A stretch of 64,000 bases of DNA from Kuschelorhynchus macadamiae (Eukaryota; Arthropoda; Insecta; Coleoptera; Curculionidae): assembly GCA_030620095.1 (NCBI GenBank), contig JAUTXW010003831.1, positions 120,001-184,000 on the forward strand, given 5' to 3'. The notes under the pieces are model-generated. The model saw nothing but the letters and a program-made list of their open reading frames with translations, was not told where the DNA came from and searched no databases. The position numbers and the translations under genes are program-made. Below, piece by piece: positions 25,001 to 40,000 of this stretch. Numbering within the stretch: position 1 is the stretch's first letter; the number at the start of each line of letters is the position of its first letter.

Positions 25001-28000
25001 TTTTCCGTACGGGTGTAAAACATTAAATCGGCTTTTACGATCAAATGGTTTTGTTTAGCGCAAGTGCCAAAATAAACGAAAATTGCTCATTGAGAGACCA
25101 AATATTTTCCACTGGCGGGGTATCTATCGACTGTAAGGCAATATAGGCAAGAAGGACGCAATATTGTGTATCTAGACGAAACCTGGGTAGATAATGATAT
25201 AACAGTGAACAAATGCTGGCAAAGTGAAAGTTTTACAGGTGTTGTTCAGGGAATCCGCTCTAGTAGTCGCTTTATTATAGTTCATGCTGGTTCAGAAGCC
25301 GGTTCCAGGTGCTGCTTTAGTTTTTCGCTCGGGACTAACAACTGGAGACTATCATGGATAGATGAATAGAGATAATTTTGAAAAGTGGTTGCTCGAGAAT
25401 AAGCTTCTACCTAACATTCCTCCGAAATCAGTCGTGGTAATGGATAATGCGTCTTATCATTCTCACGTAGAAGATAAAGTGCCAACTAAATACTCTACAA
25501 AAGCTCATATCGTGGCTTAAATCAAACAATCTTGTATGTGATCCAACATGGAGAAAATATGAAGTAATATCATATAATATAATAAGTATAACATTGACGG
25601 TCTTTTACGTAACCTCGGTCATACACCTTTAAGGCTGCCTCCATACATGTGCGACCTCAACCCTATTAAACTTGCATGGGCAGGAGTAAAAAAATATATT
25701 CGAGAGTGCAACACCGGTGAACTTTCAATCAAAGATTTAAATAAAATAACATTAGAAGCGGTTGACTCAATATCGGCTGAAAATTGGAAATCGTATGTTA
25801 AACATGTTCTTTCTATTGAAGATAAATACTGGGAAGTAGACGGCAAAATTGAAACGGTTATTGATAATTTAGTTATCACACTGGGATCTTCAAGTAGTGA
25901 CGACGAAACCTCATCATTTTCAGAGGAAGACAACGATTTAGAAGGAATCGAACCATTAGAATCACAGCCGCCAACCTCAAAAATAGCTTAGTTTTTTTTC
26001 ATATATTTTGTAAAATTGTTCATAAAGTAGCTGTCAATAAACTGCTTCAAAATAATTAATTTTCTGTTCAATACCGGGTGTCAAAAGATATCTAATATTG
26101 CAATTAATATTTGAAAAACTACAGACTTCATATTTTTCCAAAATTAACACATCAATAATGTAGTTGTTGTAGGGGAGCCAGCACTGATTCCAGTGAACAA
26201 GATTTATCAACATTTTAGCTTACTTATTTTAACAGTACGCAGACTTTGGGCTATTCAGGTATGCCAAAGGTGACCGTTTGTCTCCGTCTGTCATATTACT
26301 TTGTACAGGGGGCGTCATTGTGAAATCCTATACAGGGCGTTTCCTAATTGCGTGCTAATGTTAAAGGGGGGTGATTCTTGGACTTTTTAAGAAAAAAGTT
26401 TAATATGAACCTAAAAGTCTTAACTTTGGAGATACAGGGTTTTAAAAAAACATTTTTTTAAAATCCTGATGCTATTATAGACAAATAATAAATAATGTGT
26501 GAAATTTGATACACGTCTTTTATGCATAAAAGGGCATTTTTTATTAACAATCAATTTTTGAAATTTTCTACCAGTGGCGTGCATATGTAATTAACCTGGG
26601 TAAATCCGTATGCTCCTTAATGCATAGAAGACGTGTATCAAATTTCATGCAGTTATCTACAATAGCATCAGAATTGGGATGAAGAAAATGTTTTCTTTTT
26701 AAACTTTACCATCCTGTATCTCAAAAGTTAAGACTTTTAGGACATAAAAACACCCCCTTTAATATCAGCACGCAATTAGGAAACGCCCTGTATGGTATTT
26801 CACAATAACGGCCCCTGTATAAAGTAATATGACAAACGGAGACAGACGGCCACTTTTAATAAATTAAAATTTTGATAAATCTCGTTCACTGGATCTAATG
26901 CTGGCTGCCCTTGTAAAATCTGGACTTGTAAATCGTGTATCACTATACTAGGTGGTCCAATAATAGTGGACGTAGGCAGTAGCCCGGGAACCGTTAGTGA
27001 CAGAACTCAAGAAAAAATGTATTTATAGGTAAATCGATCAACAAAAATCACAATTAAATCATTTTAAAATTCGCCGTTTTTGCAAGACAAAAGAGATATA
27101 GAAGTGCGGTACACGAAAGAAAACAGACAAATATAGATAAAGGTTCATTAAGCATAGTTACATTTTTTAATTATCTGAAGTGCCTATAGTCAAAAAGAGT
27201 GCCATATTATTTAAAGAACGACGGGACACCATTGGTTTAAAGAGATTTCTTGGCCGAACTTCCTGTTTTCTTTCGTGTCCCGCACTTTATCCGTGTCTTC
27301 GGGTTTATAGGTAATAACTCAAAACTATAAAAACTCATTTAATCCTATTCATTTAGCGTTACGGAAATTTAAAATGCAAAAACAAAATATATAACGCCAT
27401 TAGACTATGATTTGACTGATTTTCCCATTGACTACCGCTTTGATATAACTTACTTTTTTACCTCCTAACACAAATTTCTGGATTTAAATCGTTCCTTTTA
27501 TGCAAAATAAAGCAAGTTCGCACCGTTTTCTTAAAATTTCTTAATTGAATTAAATACCGCACTTCGAAAAACATCAAGTACATGGAAAGTTTGAATATTT
27601 AGGAACAAAAAGCGTCACCAGCTAGAGCTGCGACTTTGCCGATTATATATGCTCACAATAAATAAAAACTAATAAAATAAAACAGCCTGCATACAAAAGC
27701 ACTAAACAGTAAAAATAGTATTTTATTCCATTTTAAAAAACTGTCTTAAATCTAATACCACAAGTATGATGTCTATTTACTGCCTTTATTAATTTGGCGG
27801 CGCATTTATAAGCCAAATTTTCAAGATGGAATAACTAATATTAATTTTTACTTTTTAGCATTTTTTTATCAATTTGGTTTTATTTTTTACAAAATTTTTT
27901 ATTTCATCCTTTTCAGTATTATTTGCACAAAGTTTCATAGCAAAGGTCAGCTTTAAAGTTTTCGAGGCCTAAACCTAGGTTAAAATGTTGGACATCCCTA

Positions 28001-31000
28001 AAGAAATAAACCAGTAGCTACTGGGTCTATTCCATATGAAAATTTGCAAGAATCACATAACTCATAGTACACAAAAAACGCTCTCTCTCTCTCTATGTAT
28101 TTATGAAAAATCAGCAATACAGATTATCAAAAATTAAAGTGATTAGTAAAATTGAACATCATGCAATTGAAAACCCCGAAGACAATATAAAATACGATAT
28201 TTTTATAATAATCCTCTTTTCACCTTAGTCCATCCTCTCCCGCCATACACTTCAATCATTATTACAAGGAATTCAAAATGTAAAATTCAGTTCGGCAACC
28301 ACGCTAAATCTTAAGGAGCGACGATTACGACTGGACATTTTCAGGCGTATTTACTGCGTATGCAGAGTTTAGTTTTTATGATCAGTGCCCAGTGATGCAT
28401 TTGTAATAATCGATTTTTACGGATCATGTAGCACGTAGCTAGCATGCCTATATATAATATATAGCAGGCCTATATATAAAATATAGGGGTATTCGAAAAT
28501 TTCAATGGTTCTCTAATTTTTCGTTTTTGTCATCTTGAAAAGGCGAAATAACTTTTATATGTCCTGTTGAGTGCCAATGTCCAACAAGTTTTTACAAACT
28601 TTTATTTATCATTACTTGTCTGTCTTCCTCGGTCAAAACTTTTAACCACTTGTGACCTTAACCTTGTTATTTAAAGCAACTTGATCCTATAGCTTTAAAG
28701 TTTCCTATGTAACTATTACTTTCAAATGTATTACACATTATAAAGTTTCTTCGACAATACAGATATTTGATGACTTTGACCACCACTTTGATGATTGACA
28801 TTTTGTACCAATGACAAGCAAATATTTTATGATCTTTACTGTAACCATAATCAAATTTTTAAATTAGTGTTAAGCACTGGTCTAGACAGAAAAAAACTCA
28901 AGGGCAGAAGTCTAAATATATCGTTCATTGAGTGTAAATTTTAGAACAGATATTCACAACAGTTTCTAGAGGATTCGCCACCAAGCATGGTATAAAAAAT
29001 GGCACCTCTATTAAAAAGAAGCAAATAAGAAAACGCTTATAAGGAAAACATCTAAAATGGCAACAAATTTCGTCGCCTATTAGCATACCCCGAAAAATGG
29101 GGCCACAAATTATTAAAATTTTCAACTGTTAAAACTATTGTTAAAATAGAATAAAGACTTTTACACTGTGTAGGGTCCGGTTTACCCATTCGATTCGTTG
29201 TGGGGCGATACCGTCTTTTGGGCGAATAATTAAGTCGGCTTTCACCTCGACGAACCATTCGTCGGAATATAATCTTTTGTTTTTTGTGTATTTTCAAACA
29301 ATGAAACTCATGAGATTTATGCGAACGAATTAAATAAAAATTGAGGAATAGTGTGGATAAAATATTCATCAGTTCGTTGATTACAATAATAATATATATA
29401 ATACCTATAACAAGTACAAGAAAGTTTGTACGAAAGGACTTTAATTGCTTGGAATTCACTCATAATTAAACTTTTATGTGTCAAGGATACAAATGTGTGT
29501 TTGTGGGTGGTTATCTATATTCATATTTTTAAAAGCCTGTCGTTATATCTTATTTCAATTCAATCAATTTTATTGTTCTTTGTATACTTTCGGCCTTTCG
29601 CAATTTCTAAGTAAAATAACATTATAAAATTCGGTAATGAAAAAGAAAAAGATTCGTAGTATCCACCCAGGTACATTTAATTTTACAAATTCGATTTTAT
29701 TTAAAGACTATTGAGCAACGTGTGGTAATTTTAGTTTTTATTTTACCAAAAAATCCTGTCCACAACCTACATTAAAATTGTCTATAACTCAAGATATAAA
29801 TAGGACTTTTGAAAAACAGCTGCAAGTGACCTCATGTCTACAATAGATGTTCATATAGATATGAATATAGTAATAAAAACGTGTACATGATGTTTTCTAT
29901 TAAGTATATGGATGTCCCCTTGAAACCAAGATATCTAAAAGCAAATAGTGGTTAAAACACGTAATAAGCCTAATATCTCAGGACAATTTGATTTGAAGGA
30001 AAATTGTTTTCTATTTAATACGTACACTTACAGTAGCCAACTTCATAAACCGCATATGGGACCCAAATCTTCTGAAGAACCAGCTATAGTGAAATTTGCA
30101 TATTTTTTGTATACGTTGTAGTACTTGACCTTTTGAAGAAAAGATACCCATGTAGCACAAATTAGCTGATCAGCTTTTTTGCCTAACAGTTAGCCATAAA
30201 AGACAGATAAAAACAAGAGATTTGTCACATTTTGGCAAATGATTCATGGTTCGTTTTCTAGCCATAAAAGCTCGCTTCAAATTAGATGTTTTGGCTCCAA
30301 AAGTAGCAGTTTTTAATGTAGATAGGCTATAACATAATTACTTGGTCAAATCTTTTATCGGGTAAATAAACCTGTAACTTTTTTTTTGTAATATTGGATG
30401 ACCAAAATGTAGAAATATCTGTCAATTTTGTTGCCACAACGTAACCAGATATATTCTAGTAAGTATTGAAGTTAAATTATGGTAAGCATAGCTGTTTAAA
30501 ATGCCAGAATATGGTATTTTTAATCAATAGAAATCAAGGTCAGAATATTATCAAAGTAGGTATTTTTCCCAAAAGTCAACCAAACATATTTTAGCAAGTA
30601 TTTAAGTTTAATTATAGTAATAATAGCTATATTGGAATGCCAGATATTGACATTTTAAGACAATTACAACAATTGAAGATTTATTTAGAAAAACGAAATA
30701 TAAATTATTTACCATACAAAACGTCTAATAAAAAGATTAAATACTCCACCACATATTTTAGAAAAACGCCGACTTGGGGTAATGGTCGTTTAATTTTGTT
30801 ACGCTGGCTCCTGGGTCTTAAATTTGTCATTTTTAGCGAGTACTAAAGGCAAACCAAGTGAAATTAAAATTAAACTAATTTCCTAGCAGCCATTACTTGA
30901 CCACTTTAAACAAATATATTCTTTCTACCTATAAATATGTATTTTCATGCATGTTTTTTTTTAAGTTATGAACTCTTTAATCAAGTTTCTTAGTAAAATA

Positions 31001-34000
31001 CATTCCCAAACTAAAAAAAAAATATTTGTAGAAAACGAAATTTTTAGTTTCAAGAAGGGGCGCGTGTTTTACATGCCTATCTTAGATTACTTTTAACAGT
31101 AAAAGTTCCTGCGCAAGTGTTTTTTGTCCCTACCAACCGTTAAACCAAGATTTGTTATCTTTGCATTTCCTCTTGGCTCATAAATTCTTACGCTGATTGG
31201 CTCTGTTAATACAAATTTTAGATAACTTGAAACAATTGATTAACCATATAAATGAAGAAAAGGCAAAAAATGAGAAATTATTTAGGTAAATTTCGGAATA
31301 AAGTCAAAAAGTAGCTAATAAACCTAACCATAAAATTAAAAGAGAGGGGTCGTATAATTGCCAAATGGCCATTTTTACCCCATTATGGCCAAATTATTAT
31401 TTCCCACTTTAGCCATATTTCCGTCTTTCAGTTATTTTGGCTAGCAATTTTAGCGAATTAGCCAAGGATATTAGCTAATATCACAGCATTTTAGCCCATA
31501 TATGATTACATGTGCTACTTTGGTAGATACCATGGGTAAACCATGCCCTTTTAGAAATATAGTCATTTGAAGAGTCTTTTTTTGAAGTGCCTTATTAGCG
31601 CAAAAAATCAATAAATTGGCCACACACAATTGGAGCTGTCACAGGTCAATTTGAAAAAGACTTAAGACTTAACTCTTAAGTCACAGTATAAAAGAATCGG
31701 TAAATTTCCTTTACCCGGAACATCCCTTGTTATGAATCTTTCCTTTTATTAGGAATAGTGTAGTCCCAATTTAGTTCGGCACATAGTCATTTACTAACAA
31801 ATATATACTGTCTTCAAAATTTTTTATTAGTTTTGTTCTACCCTATTTACTACTTACCAGTATTTTACCAGTTTCCCACTTGATTCTTGGGGATAATTTT
31901 GTCATTTTGGGAAGTTATAATAAAAAAATACAGACAAGCAAAAGACAGCAACATTTTAAGAAGTTATTTTTTACTTTTCGGTGCTTTTTTGAAATCTTTT
32001 TTTCTTAATTTTGAATAACAACCTCATTATTTATGGTTCGGCTAATTTCATTCAAACACTTGCGTGACTCTACAGATTTAACAACATGGTGACTAGAAGA
32101 TATGGTTCCTTAGTCCTAATATTTCCAGAAAGTTATATTAATGTTATAGTCACACTGTTACACTTAGCGGCAAGTACAATGCTATAAGACACACGAGAGT
32201 GTGCGAAAATTCATACACGCGGAAAAAATGCTAAAACAATCAAGCATATCAGCTTGAGCAGATAAAAATCCCTCAGGTGAACTACTTTGGAAAAAAAACG
32301 AAATTAGAAGACGCATTTCTGATCAAAAAAGATTCTAAAAAATGTATATTAATTTCTATTTCACAAAAAATCTTATAGGAACTTTAGGAATATTGAAAAA
32401 AAGGGTTTTTTTAGGTATCAAGGCGAAAAATAGGTACTTTTTGGAAAAATCGGGACCTGTTGGGAGGCTTAGGATTAAATTTTATAACAAACATCAAATT
32501 ATACACATGTAATAACACATAACTAAATGATACTATATTAAATGCCAACTTTAAATTAATTAAAAAAAGTTTGTATTACTTACGGCTTGGAAAAAACGCC
32601 ATTAGAGAGCCAAAAAGTATCTCTAAGCCTCCTACCGTTCTTCGATACCATTTAGAAGGTATCTTCAAATTCAGCACTTCTGCCAGTGGAAAAACTTTTG
32701 CATATTTAACATACTCTTTTCTCTAAAATTAAAAGAATATATAATTGTATTATTCTAAAGCGGGTGTTGTTACTATATATACAAATCAGGGGCTGATCCA
32801 GAATCTATTCAAGGGGGGGGGCACTTCAGACTACAACAAATACAGATAAGTATTGTAACAAAAAAATGCAATAAAAACGAGAAACACGAAACATTTCGTT
32901 TTTAAATAAATAGTTAATATCATTTGAAAGTAGGTATTATACCTATGAATATCAAAAACTCTAGAAATAAATATAAATGCAAATTTAACAACCAAGGCTG
33001 TTTGAAAACTAATGAAAATGATATATTTGCCCGTGAAGTTTTTTTTTTGATTTATTTATTTATTTATTTATTACAAACTCAACAGATTTACAATCTAATT
33101 ACAGAATAGGAGAAATATTCTTAAGTTTAAAATAGCAAACATTAATATGAAATTATTTTTGAAATAACTCGCACAGTTTTTTCTTTAGTCTAGGCATACC
33201 TATACTAAATAAATCACAATCACAACGAATTTGATTATATAAGTTACACATAGTAATTATTGGAGAATTTAGGTAGTAATTCGTACGAGCACTATCTACA
33301 TAAAAAGTCAGAGGATTTCTGGTTCTATAACTAGGTACATAAAATCTAATTTGGGCTAATATATCAGGATCGTTAATCAAATTATTCAAAACTTTATATA
33401 AAAATATAATAGAGGCCATATTCCTTCGATTCTCTAAGCTCTTAAGATTATATCTATTCATCACATCCGCTTTTGGTATATGTAGCTGGTATATGCCAGT
33501 TTCTTTATAGCATATATACCTTAAAAATCTATTTTGTATTTTCTCAATGGAAAATTTATGGTTTTCATAATACGGGTTCCATATTATAGAACAATATTCC
33601 AAGACATTTCTTACATATGAAACATATAAAGTTTTAATACACGAAGTATTTTTAAAATCCTTACAGTTTCTAACTATATACCCATACATTTTAGATGCTT
33701 TATTTGTTATGTTTGAGATGTGCGCCCTAAAAGTCAATTGAGAATCGAAGGTTACTCCCAGATCCCGCATCTCAGCAACCCGTGACAGTACTGTTTCATC
33801 GATAACATAACTATAATTATAATTTACATTTTTTCTACTAAAACTTAGTACATAACATTTATTAATATTAAAGGGTAAGCAATTTCTAATTGACCAATCA
33901 TACAGGTTACTTAAGTTTTCCTGAAGAATCCTACAATCATCCATACTTTGTACTTTCAAATACAATTTCAGGTCATCAGCAAACATTAATATTTCACAAC

Positions 34001-37000
34001 AATTGGTTTCCTTAACTAAACTATTAATATACAAAAGGAACAGCAGTGGTCCCAGGTTGGAGCCCTGCGGTATCCCAGAGGTAGCTTCAAAGTATTCAGA
34101 ATAATGGCCCCTAACAACCACTCTCTGTTGCCTTTTTTGCAAGTACGACCGAAAGAAACTAACTAAGTTTATATGAAATCCAAATTCTGTATGGAGCTTA
34201 TCCATGAGGATGTGATGTGATACTCTGTCAAAAGCTTTAGCAAAGTCAGTGTAAATCACATCTACTTGGCATTTACTGTCAAGGCTTTCGGCTATGTACT
34301 GGGTAAAGTTACATAAGTTGGTGCCAGTTGATTTTTTATTTAAGAAACCATGTTGCCTTGCTGTGATTTTATTGTAAACAGATGAATATACAAATTTATA
34401 TATAATGGATTCAAATATCTTTGCTGGACAAGATAGTAAAGCAACTGGTCTATAATTTTGTATATCAGTTTTATCACCTTTCTTCAGCACGGGGCATATC
34501 TTAACTTCTTTCCAAAGTTGGGGAAAAATACTAGTTTTTAGTGATAAATTGAACAAAATTCTAAGGGGTTCACTAAGGAATACTATCATACCCTTAAAAA
34601 TAAATAAATGAAGGTATGTGATCAGGTCCAACCGCTTTATTGATTTTAAGGTCCCTAACAGCATTACACACATCCTCATAGCTTACCTCTGGAATACACA
34701 GAAAATCTGAATTTAAGCATGTCGAATAAGTACTCAAATTATCAGGATAGTCATTTACGTATACAGATTTAAAAAAAGAAGCAAATGCATTCGATATATC
34801 TATGCCTTCAGAAAACTCGTCGCCATTCATGTGCATTTTTTCCGGAATTCCAGTTGCGTTTTTGGTATTTTTAATATATTGCCAGAACGACCTCGAATCC
34901 TCACTAATATCAGATTGAATTTTGTTAAGATATTGCTCATATGCTATTTTGATGTCTTTTTTAATTTTGGCTCTAAGATCTAAAAACTTATTATACGTTT
35001 CTAAGTTGCCAGTTCTTCTGCTTTGTATTCTTAACTTATCTTTGGTTTTAATATCCTTAATAATGTTTTTGTTAAACCACACAGGATATTTACTATTATG
35101 TTTACTCTTTGGTACACATATATCAAAAATTCCGTATATTTGATTATAAAAACTTTGTACAGCTATGTTGACATCACTGAAAGATTGAAGGTCATTCCAG
35201 CATGAATTTTGAAATAACTGATACATCGCAAGAAAATCTGCTTTTCTAAAGTTATAATTAGTTAAATTAATACTGTCTTTCAGACATTTCTGTTTTGGGT
35301 TTTTAAGATTTAACTCAATTGTAAGAGGGGGATGGTGAGAATCACTTGCAACGAAACTATATGTACTCTCACAGACACCACATTCATTTTTCGTCAGAAC
35401 TAAATCCAATAAGCGGTTGTTGACATTTGAAATATGATTCCTTTGTTTACAATTATAAAACTTTAAAAAATTCATTAACATATCTACATATTGATCTGTA
35501 TAGTTAGTTTCATAATACTTATTTAAGTGCGTAATATTAAAATCTCCTAAAATAACCAAATTACTTTGATACAGATATTCTAAGCTTTCAATATATGAAA
35601 ACAGCTCATCTCTTTTTAAGGCTGAGCAACTAGGAGTAATATAAACAACACCTATGTATAAATAATTAGTATCAGTAGTATATACTTTAACTATTAATAT
35701 ATCAATATCTGGTACCTTATAATCCAATTTTAAAGCACTACACTTATAAGTTTTTTTAACTGCTAGTAGTACACCTCCTCCACGTTTTGTGTCCTCCCTA
35801 TTGCGATTTTTAAACACTAAAAAGTTGTCTGGAAATAGTTCATTGTCATATACACTATCTGACAGCCATGTTTCGCTTATTGCCACTACATCATATTCAT
35901 TTTCAGTTAAACTTACTGAATTATAAAAGTCAGCCGTTTTGCTATTTAATCCACGTACATTCTGATAGGAAATAATAAAAATCATATCTTCTCTTTCAGA
36001 TTGTCCTGTACTACTATCCCTGAGAGGTTGACCATTACTGCTTTTACCTATGTCTTGGATAAAAAACTGTCGGTAGTTAAATAATTTGTGCACTGTTGCA
36101 TTCTTTTAATTCTTTGTATATAAACGGGACAATTTGAATCGCGAGCTGTATGATCACCAACAGGTAATTTTGACCGTTTGCAGTTAGGACAATCTAAACT
36201 CGATGCCGTGCATTGTTTAGCATCATGCGAACCACCACATCTAAAACAACACTCACTAGCTGAGCAGTATTTCGCAACATGACCAAAGTTGCAGCACTTA
36301 AAACATAAAGCGACATTTGTGTACTCCTGGATATAAACGGGACATAAATCAAATCTAAGGTTACTGTTCCTAATAATCCATTTAAATATTTGAGGGGGTG
36401 TCTGAAAAATCCAGTTTTCCTTAGTTGTATTCCTGCATTCTTTTTTAGTTATAAATTTAAATTGGTTTGTAACATCCTGGCCAAAAGTATCTGCGATTTG
36501 TGGGTTTTCAGCAACAAACTCTTTAATAAAATTTTCCGGCGAAAACCCTTTGAGAATGCCTGTTATCATTATCATGGGATCAGTATTTAAAATGTCTCTA
36601 ACTTCCATATTTTTTTTACTTAAAGTGTCTTTTAATATTTGTTGCTGATTTGCATTTGCACATTCAATAATAATACTCCCACTTTGTAGATGCTTCACCG
36701 TTTTAAAACTTCCTTCAGTTCTAGTAGCTTTCAGATTTTTCTTAACTTCTTGGAGTACCACTCTGGAATCACTCTGGTCCTTTATTTTTACAATGGTTTC
36801 ATATTTCTTTTTTTGTGGCGGTGTTTTCCAAATAGGTGCATTAGCTAAGGGTTTATTACTGGCTGGTACGAATTTAGCTACGTCGCTAAATTTTGGTCTC
36901 CCACTATTAATAATAGGCTGAGGTGTCTTGGTGGTGCCTACTAGTTGGTCCGGAGCGCAAGAAGGAGCATCGATTTCCGTTAATTCCTTAATTCTGTTAT

Positions 37001-40000
37001 TTAGTTCCATATTGTTTTTTTCAATTTGATCAATTTTAAATGCTAAAGATGTTACATGCCTATGAACTGTAAAAAATGCAGAATTGAAATCCTTTGTTTC
37101 ACTTTGACATACAATCTCTGAAATCTCTTGAATCTTTTCAAGAGCATCAAGAACTTCATTCAAAATGTCTTCTGTTGGTTGCATAATAGAATTCTTTGCT
37201 TTATTTAAACTGGCCTCTTCAGTGCTTAAATGTTTCCTTTTTACATAGTTCTGATCCAAAGATGCTGGGCTTGAACCAGATCGAGGACGTTTTTGAGTGC
37301 TAATGTGTGCAAAATACATAGATTCCTCACTAAATACTTTGTCTGCATTACAATTCGCACTAGGTGTGTTATAATCTAACTGATAATTTGTTGTTAGTAA
37401 TTTTCTGGGTGGAGTACGTGATACAGAGTTTCTTGGTTTGAAAATGGAATCTATCGGTAAAATATCGTCGGTCGTGCTAATATTCCCTAATAGTTGAGTA
37501 TCATTCATATCAGTTGAGACATAGTTTTTTGACCTGCTAGGTATTCCGTTATCAGTGTTATCATGATTAGCATTATTAACTGTATTATTCTCATATGCAT
37601 TTACCTGCCTTGGCTTATCATGCTTCTGTGGGTTATTTAGTTTTGTATCTACGCCAGTAACGGTATTTGTTTCAGCGGAAGAAAAATCCTTTATTGATCC
37701 TAATGAAAAGCTTCTTTCCTTTAGTTTCGGATTATTTATTATCTTTTTTTTTTAACACCATATTTACAATGATCACTTTTATCACCCATCACGTCTTTCA
37801 AATAACTTTTAAGTCAAACTACACTACCGAAAAACGTTAAAAAACTCGGAGAAACACTGATGTTGATGGTGGGAAGGGGCAATAGTTTTTGCATCCGCCA
37901 ACGATCCAGTTGCCCTTGGATCAGCCAGTGTTCAAAATACTCAGATATGTTTTTCAAATTTAGAAGAAATATTTTTAAATATATTTTAGTCGCAAATCAG
38001 GTGATTATGGTGGAATTATAGTGTTTCTTGAAAAAGTACATAATAATACCTCCTGATGTTTAAAACATATCTACATTGCTCTATATATTCTCTATATATT
38101 TTAAGAAAAGTAATCGGTTCATATTAAGATTTTCAGCAGTAAAATACTTTCAGAACGTAGCGTCTACTAAGGCTGTCAGGCGCCATCTAACCAATTGTTT
38201 CTTGTTAAAGTAACAGTAATTATTTCTACTTAGATAAACGAATATTTAAATTAATTTTATGAAATATCCGTATCCGATCTAAATACGTGCACAACATTCT
38301 CAATTTTGTGAGGTCTGTCTTGAAATAACAACATTATCATTTTGCTGCTTCTTTAGCTCTATGTGGACAAGACGTGTGAAGTAGTACCTCATAGGCTTTG
38401 TTAAAGGCTGCTCATAATAAAAGACGCATGAGTGAAAATGCAAAAAACATTTGCTTGTTGTCGCATGCCCGCAGGTATAATTAACAGAGTGCTACAAAAA
38501 GCAAAAAAAACTGCAAGCTCTGACTATGGACAAAATCTTAAATACGCGACAGCTGGACAAAGATGATGAACTAGATCTAAATCTAAAAAGGCCGAATAAC
38601 AAAGAGAAACTGTTTTTCTAATTCCAACACCTCCAATTATACGTAAGTATAATAAAGTAAATAATCAGTACGTACTGTCCAGCAAGGAGCACTTCTAATT
38701 TAATTATATTTAACTAAAAAAAAGGAGATTTCAGTCTATCTGTACTTTCCTTTTAAATATATCAAAACTATAATTTAAAATTTGTTGCACTTTTTTAAAG
38801 GGAACACTCTGGATTTTATTTTATATTGATATTTTATTGGAATTCTCAATTAAAATTTAAGCCAAATTTGTTAAGGGTTTCCTATGATCTATACCTAACT
38901 TACAGAGTTTCTATACCTTTCTTACAGAGTTTTTGATTTTTTTTTTTAAACTGAATGACGGCAAAAATAGTTATCTTAAGCAATTCAACTATAAACTGTC
39001 AGGTTAGGAGATTTTAATCTATATATATATTAAGGTTTCCTGTACACAGCGTGTACAAAAATCCGTGATATACTTTTCCTAAAGCCAATCATTAATAACT
39101 TTATTTTAAATGAGACCCGAGGTATATTATCACATTATGAAAAAGCTTATTTAAATCTATATCCAAGAACATTAGTTTTCTATACCTAAATGCCATATTC
39201 TTTTATAAATGTGTCTATTATTATTAATAGGCACCCTCTGCAATGTAACGAGCCAGAGTAACGTAAAATTTAATTATCTGTTAAATTCTATTAGGTTTAC
39301 CTGTACCTAACTTTTGCAGTGTTTCTGTAAATAGGGCTTTTTATTATTCGTACCCAATGTGTACAAAAACGCATTTGCCAAAAATGTTCAAGAATTAAAT
39401 AAAAGCAAGCATAATACATGTTGGTATTAAAATCTTATACCAAGTTGTTGATAATAATGATATAAGTAATTTAATAAAGGGTACCACTACACTTACTAAA
39501 AATACGCAAATTAAAACTATTGCATTTGGATACAATTTGCTGGGAGTCTAATTTAAAATAATGAAGTTATTCATAGTTAAAAGTGGGAAAAGTATATGAC
39601 GGATTTTTGTACACTCTGTAAAATATTGAATGACAAGAGACCCTTAGACAAATAGATCAGAGTTTCAAAACGTGCAGTTTATTGTTCAGTTGATTAGAAC
39701 AATTAAGTATTTTCGGTATCATTCACTCTGAAAAAAAAATCGCCATTTAAAAAATTTGAAACCCTACAAGTTAAAGCGGTATCCCACCCAATTTAGAAGT
39801 TCTTCTCTTCACGTATACAAAAATTGGTGATTGATGCCATGAATAGGAAGATTGTGTATTAGCCTTTGATTTCGTATATAGAACGCCCTTAAAAATTTAC
39901 CTCAGAAAAAAAGAAGATTAAAAAGTCTGATTTTGACCAAAACCAATATCATAAATTATAAGGTTTTTATTACATGTTGATAATAAGATTTTGGAGAATT

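Larger units (their letters stand above)
33041..37870 (-). mobile_element. Nearly complete jockey-type LINE
   Basis: Minus-strand non-LTR retrotransposon of about 4.8 kb inside NACHO intron 1 and in the same orientation as the gene. Order 5' to 3': short leader, ORF1 with zinc knuckles, ORF2 with endonuclease and reverse transcriptase, then a short 3' end with an (AATA)n tract followed by an A run (33041-33075). It has no RNase H domain and no long terminal repeats. The 5' limit near 37870 is an estimate and target duplications were not identified. It is the least damaged element in the window. Confidence 0.85.

Noticed and set aside
28925..29614. Overlapping frames on both strands as genes
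   Set aside because: No motif, no splice evidence, AT-rich composition, and position within the NACHO intron.
36390..36590. Plus-strand frame opposite LINE ORF1
   Set aside because: A shadow of the minus-strand ORF1, which has clear zinc knuckles.
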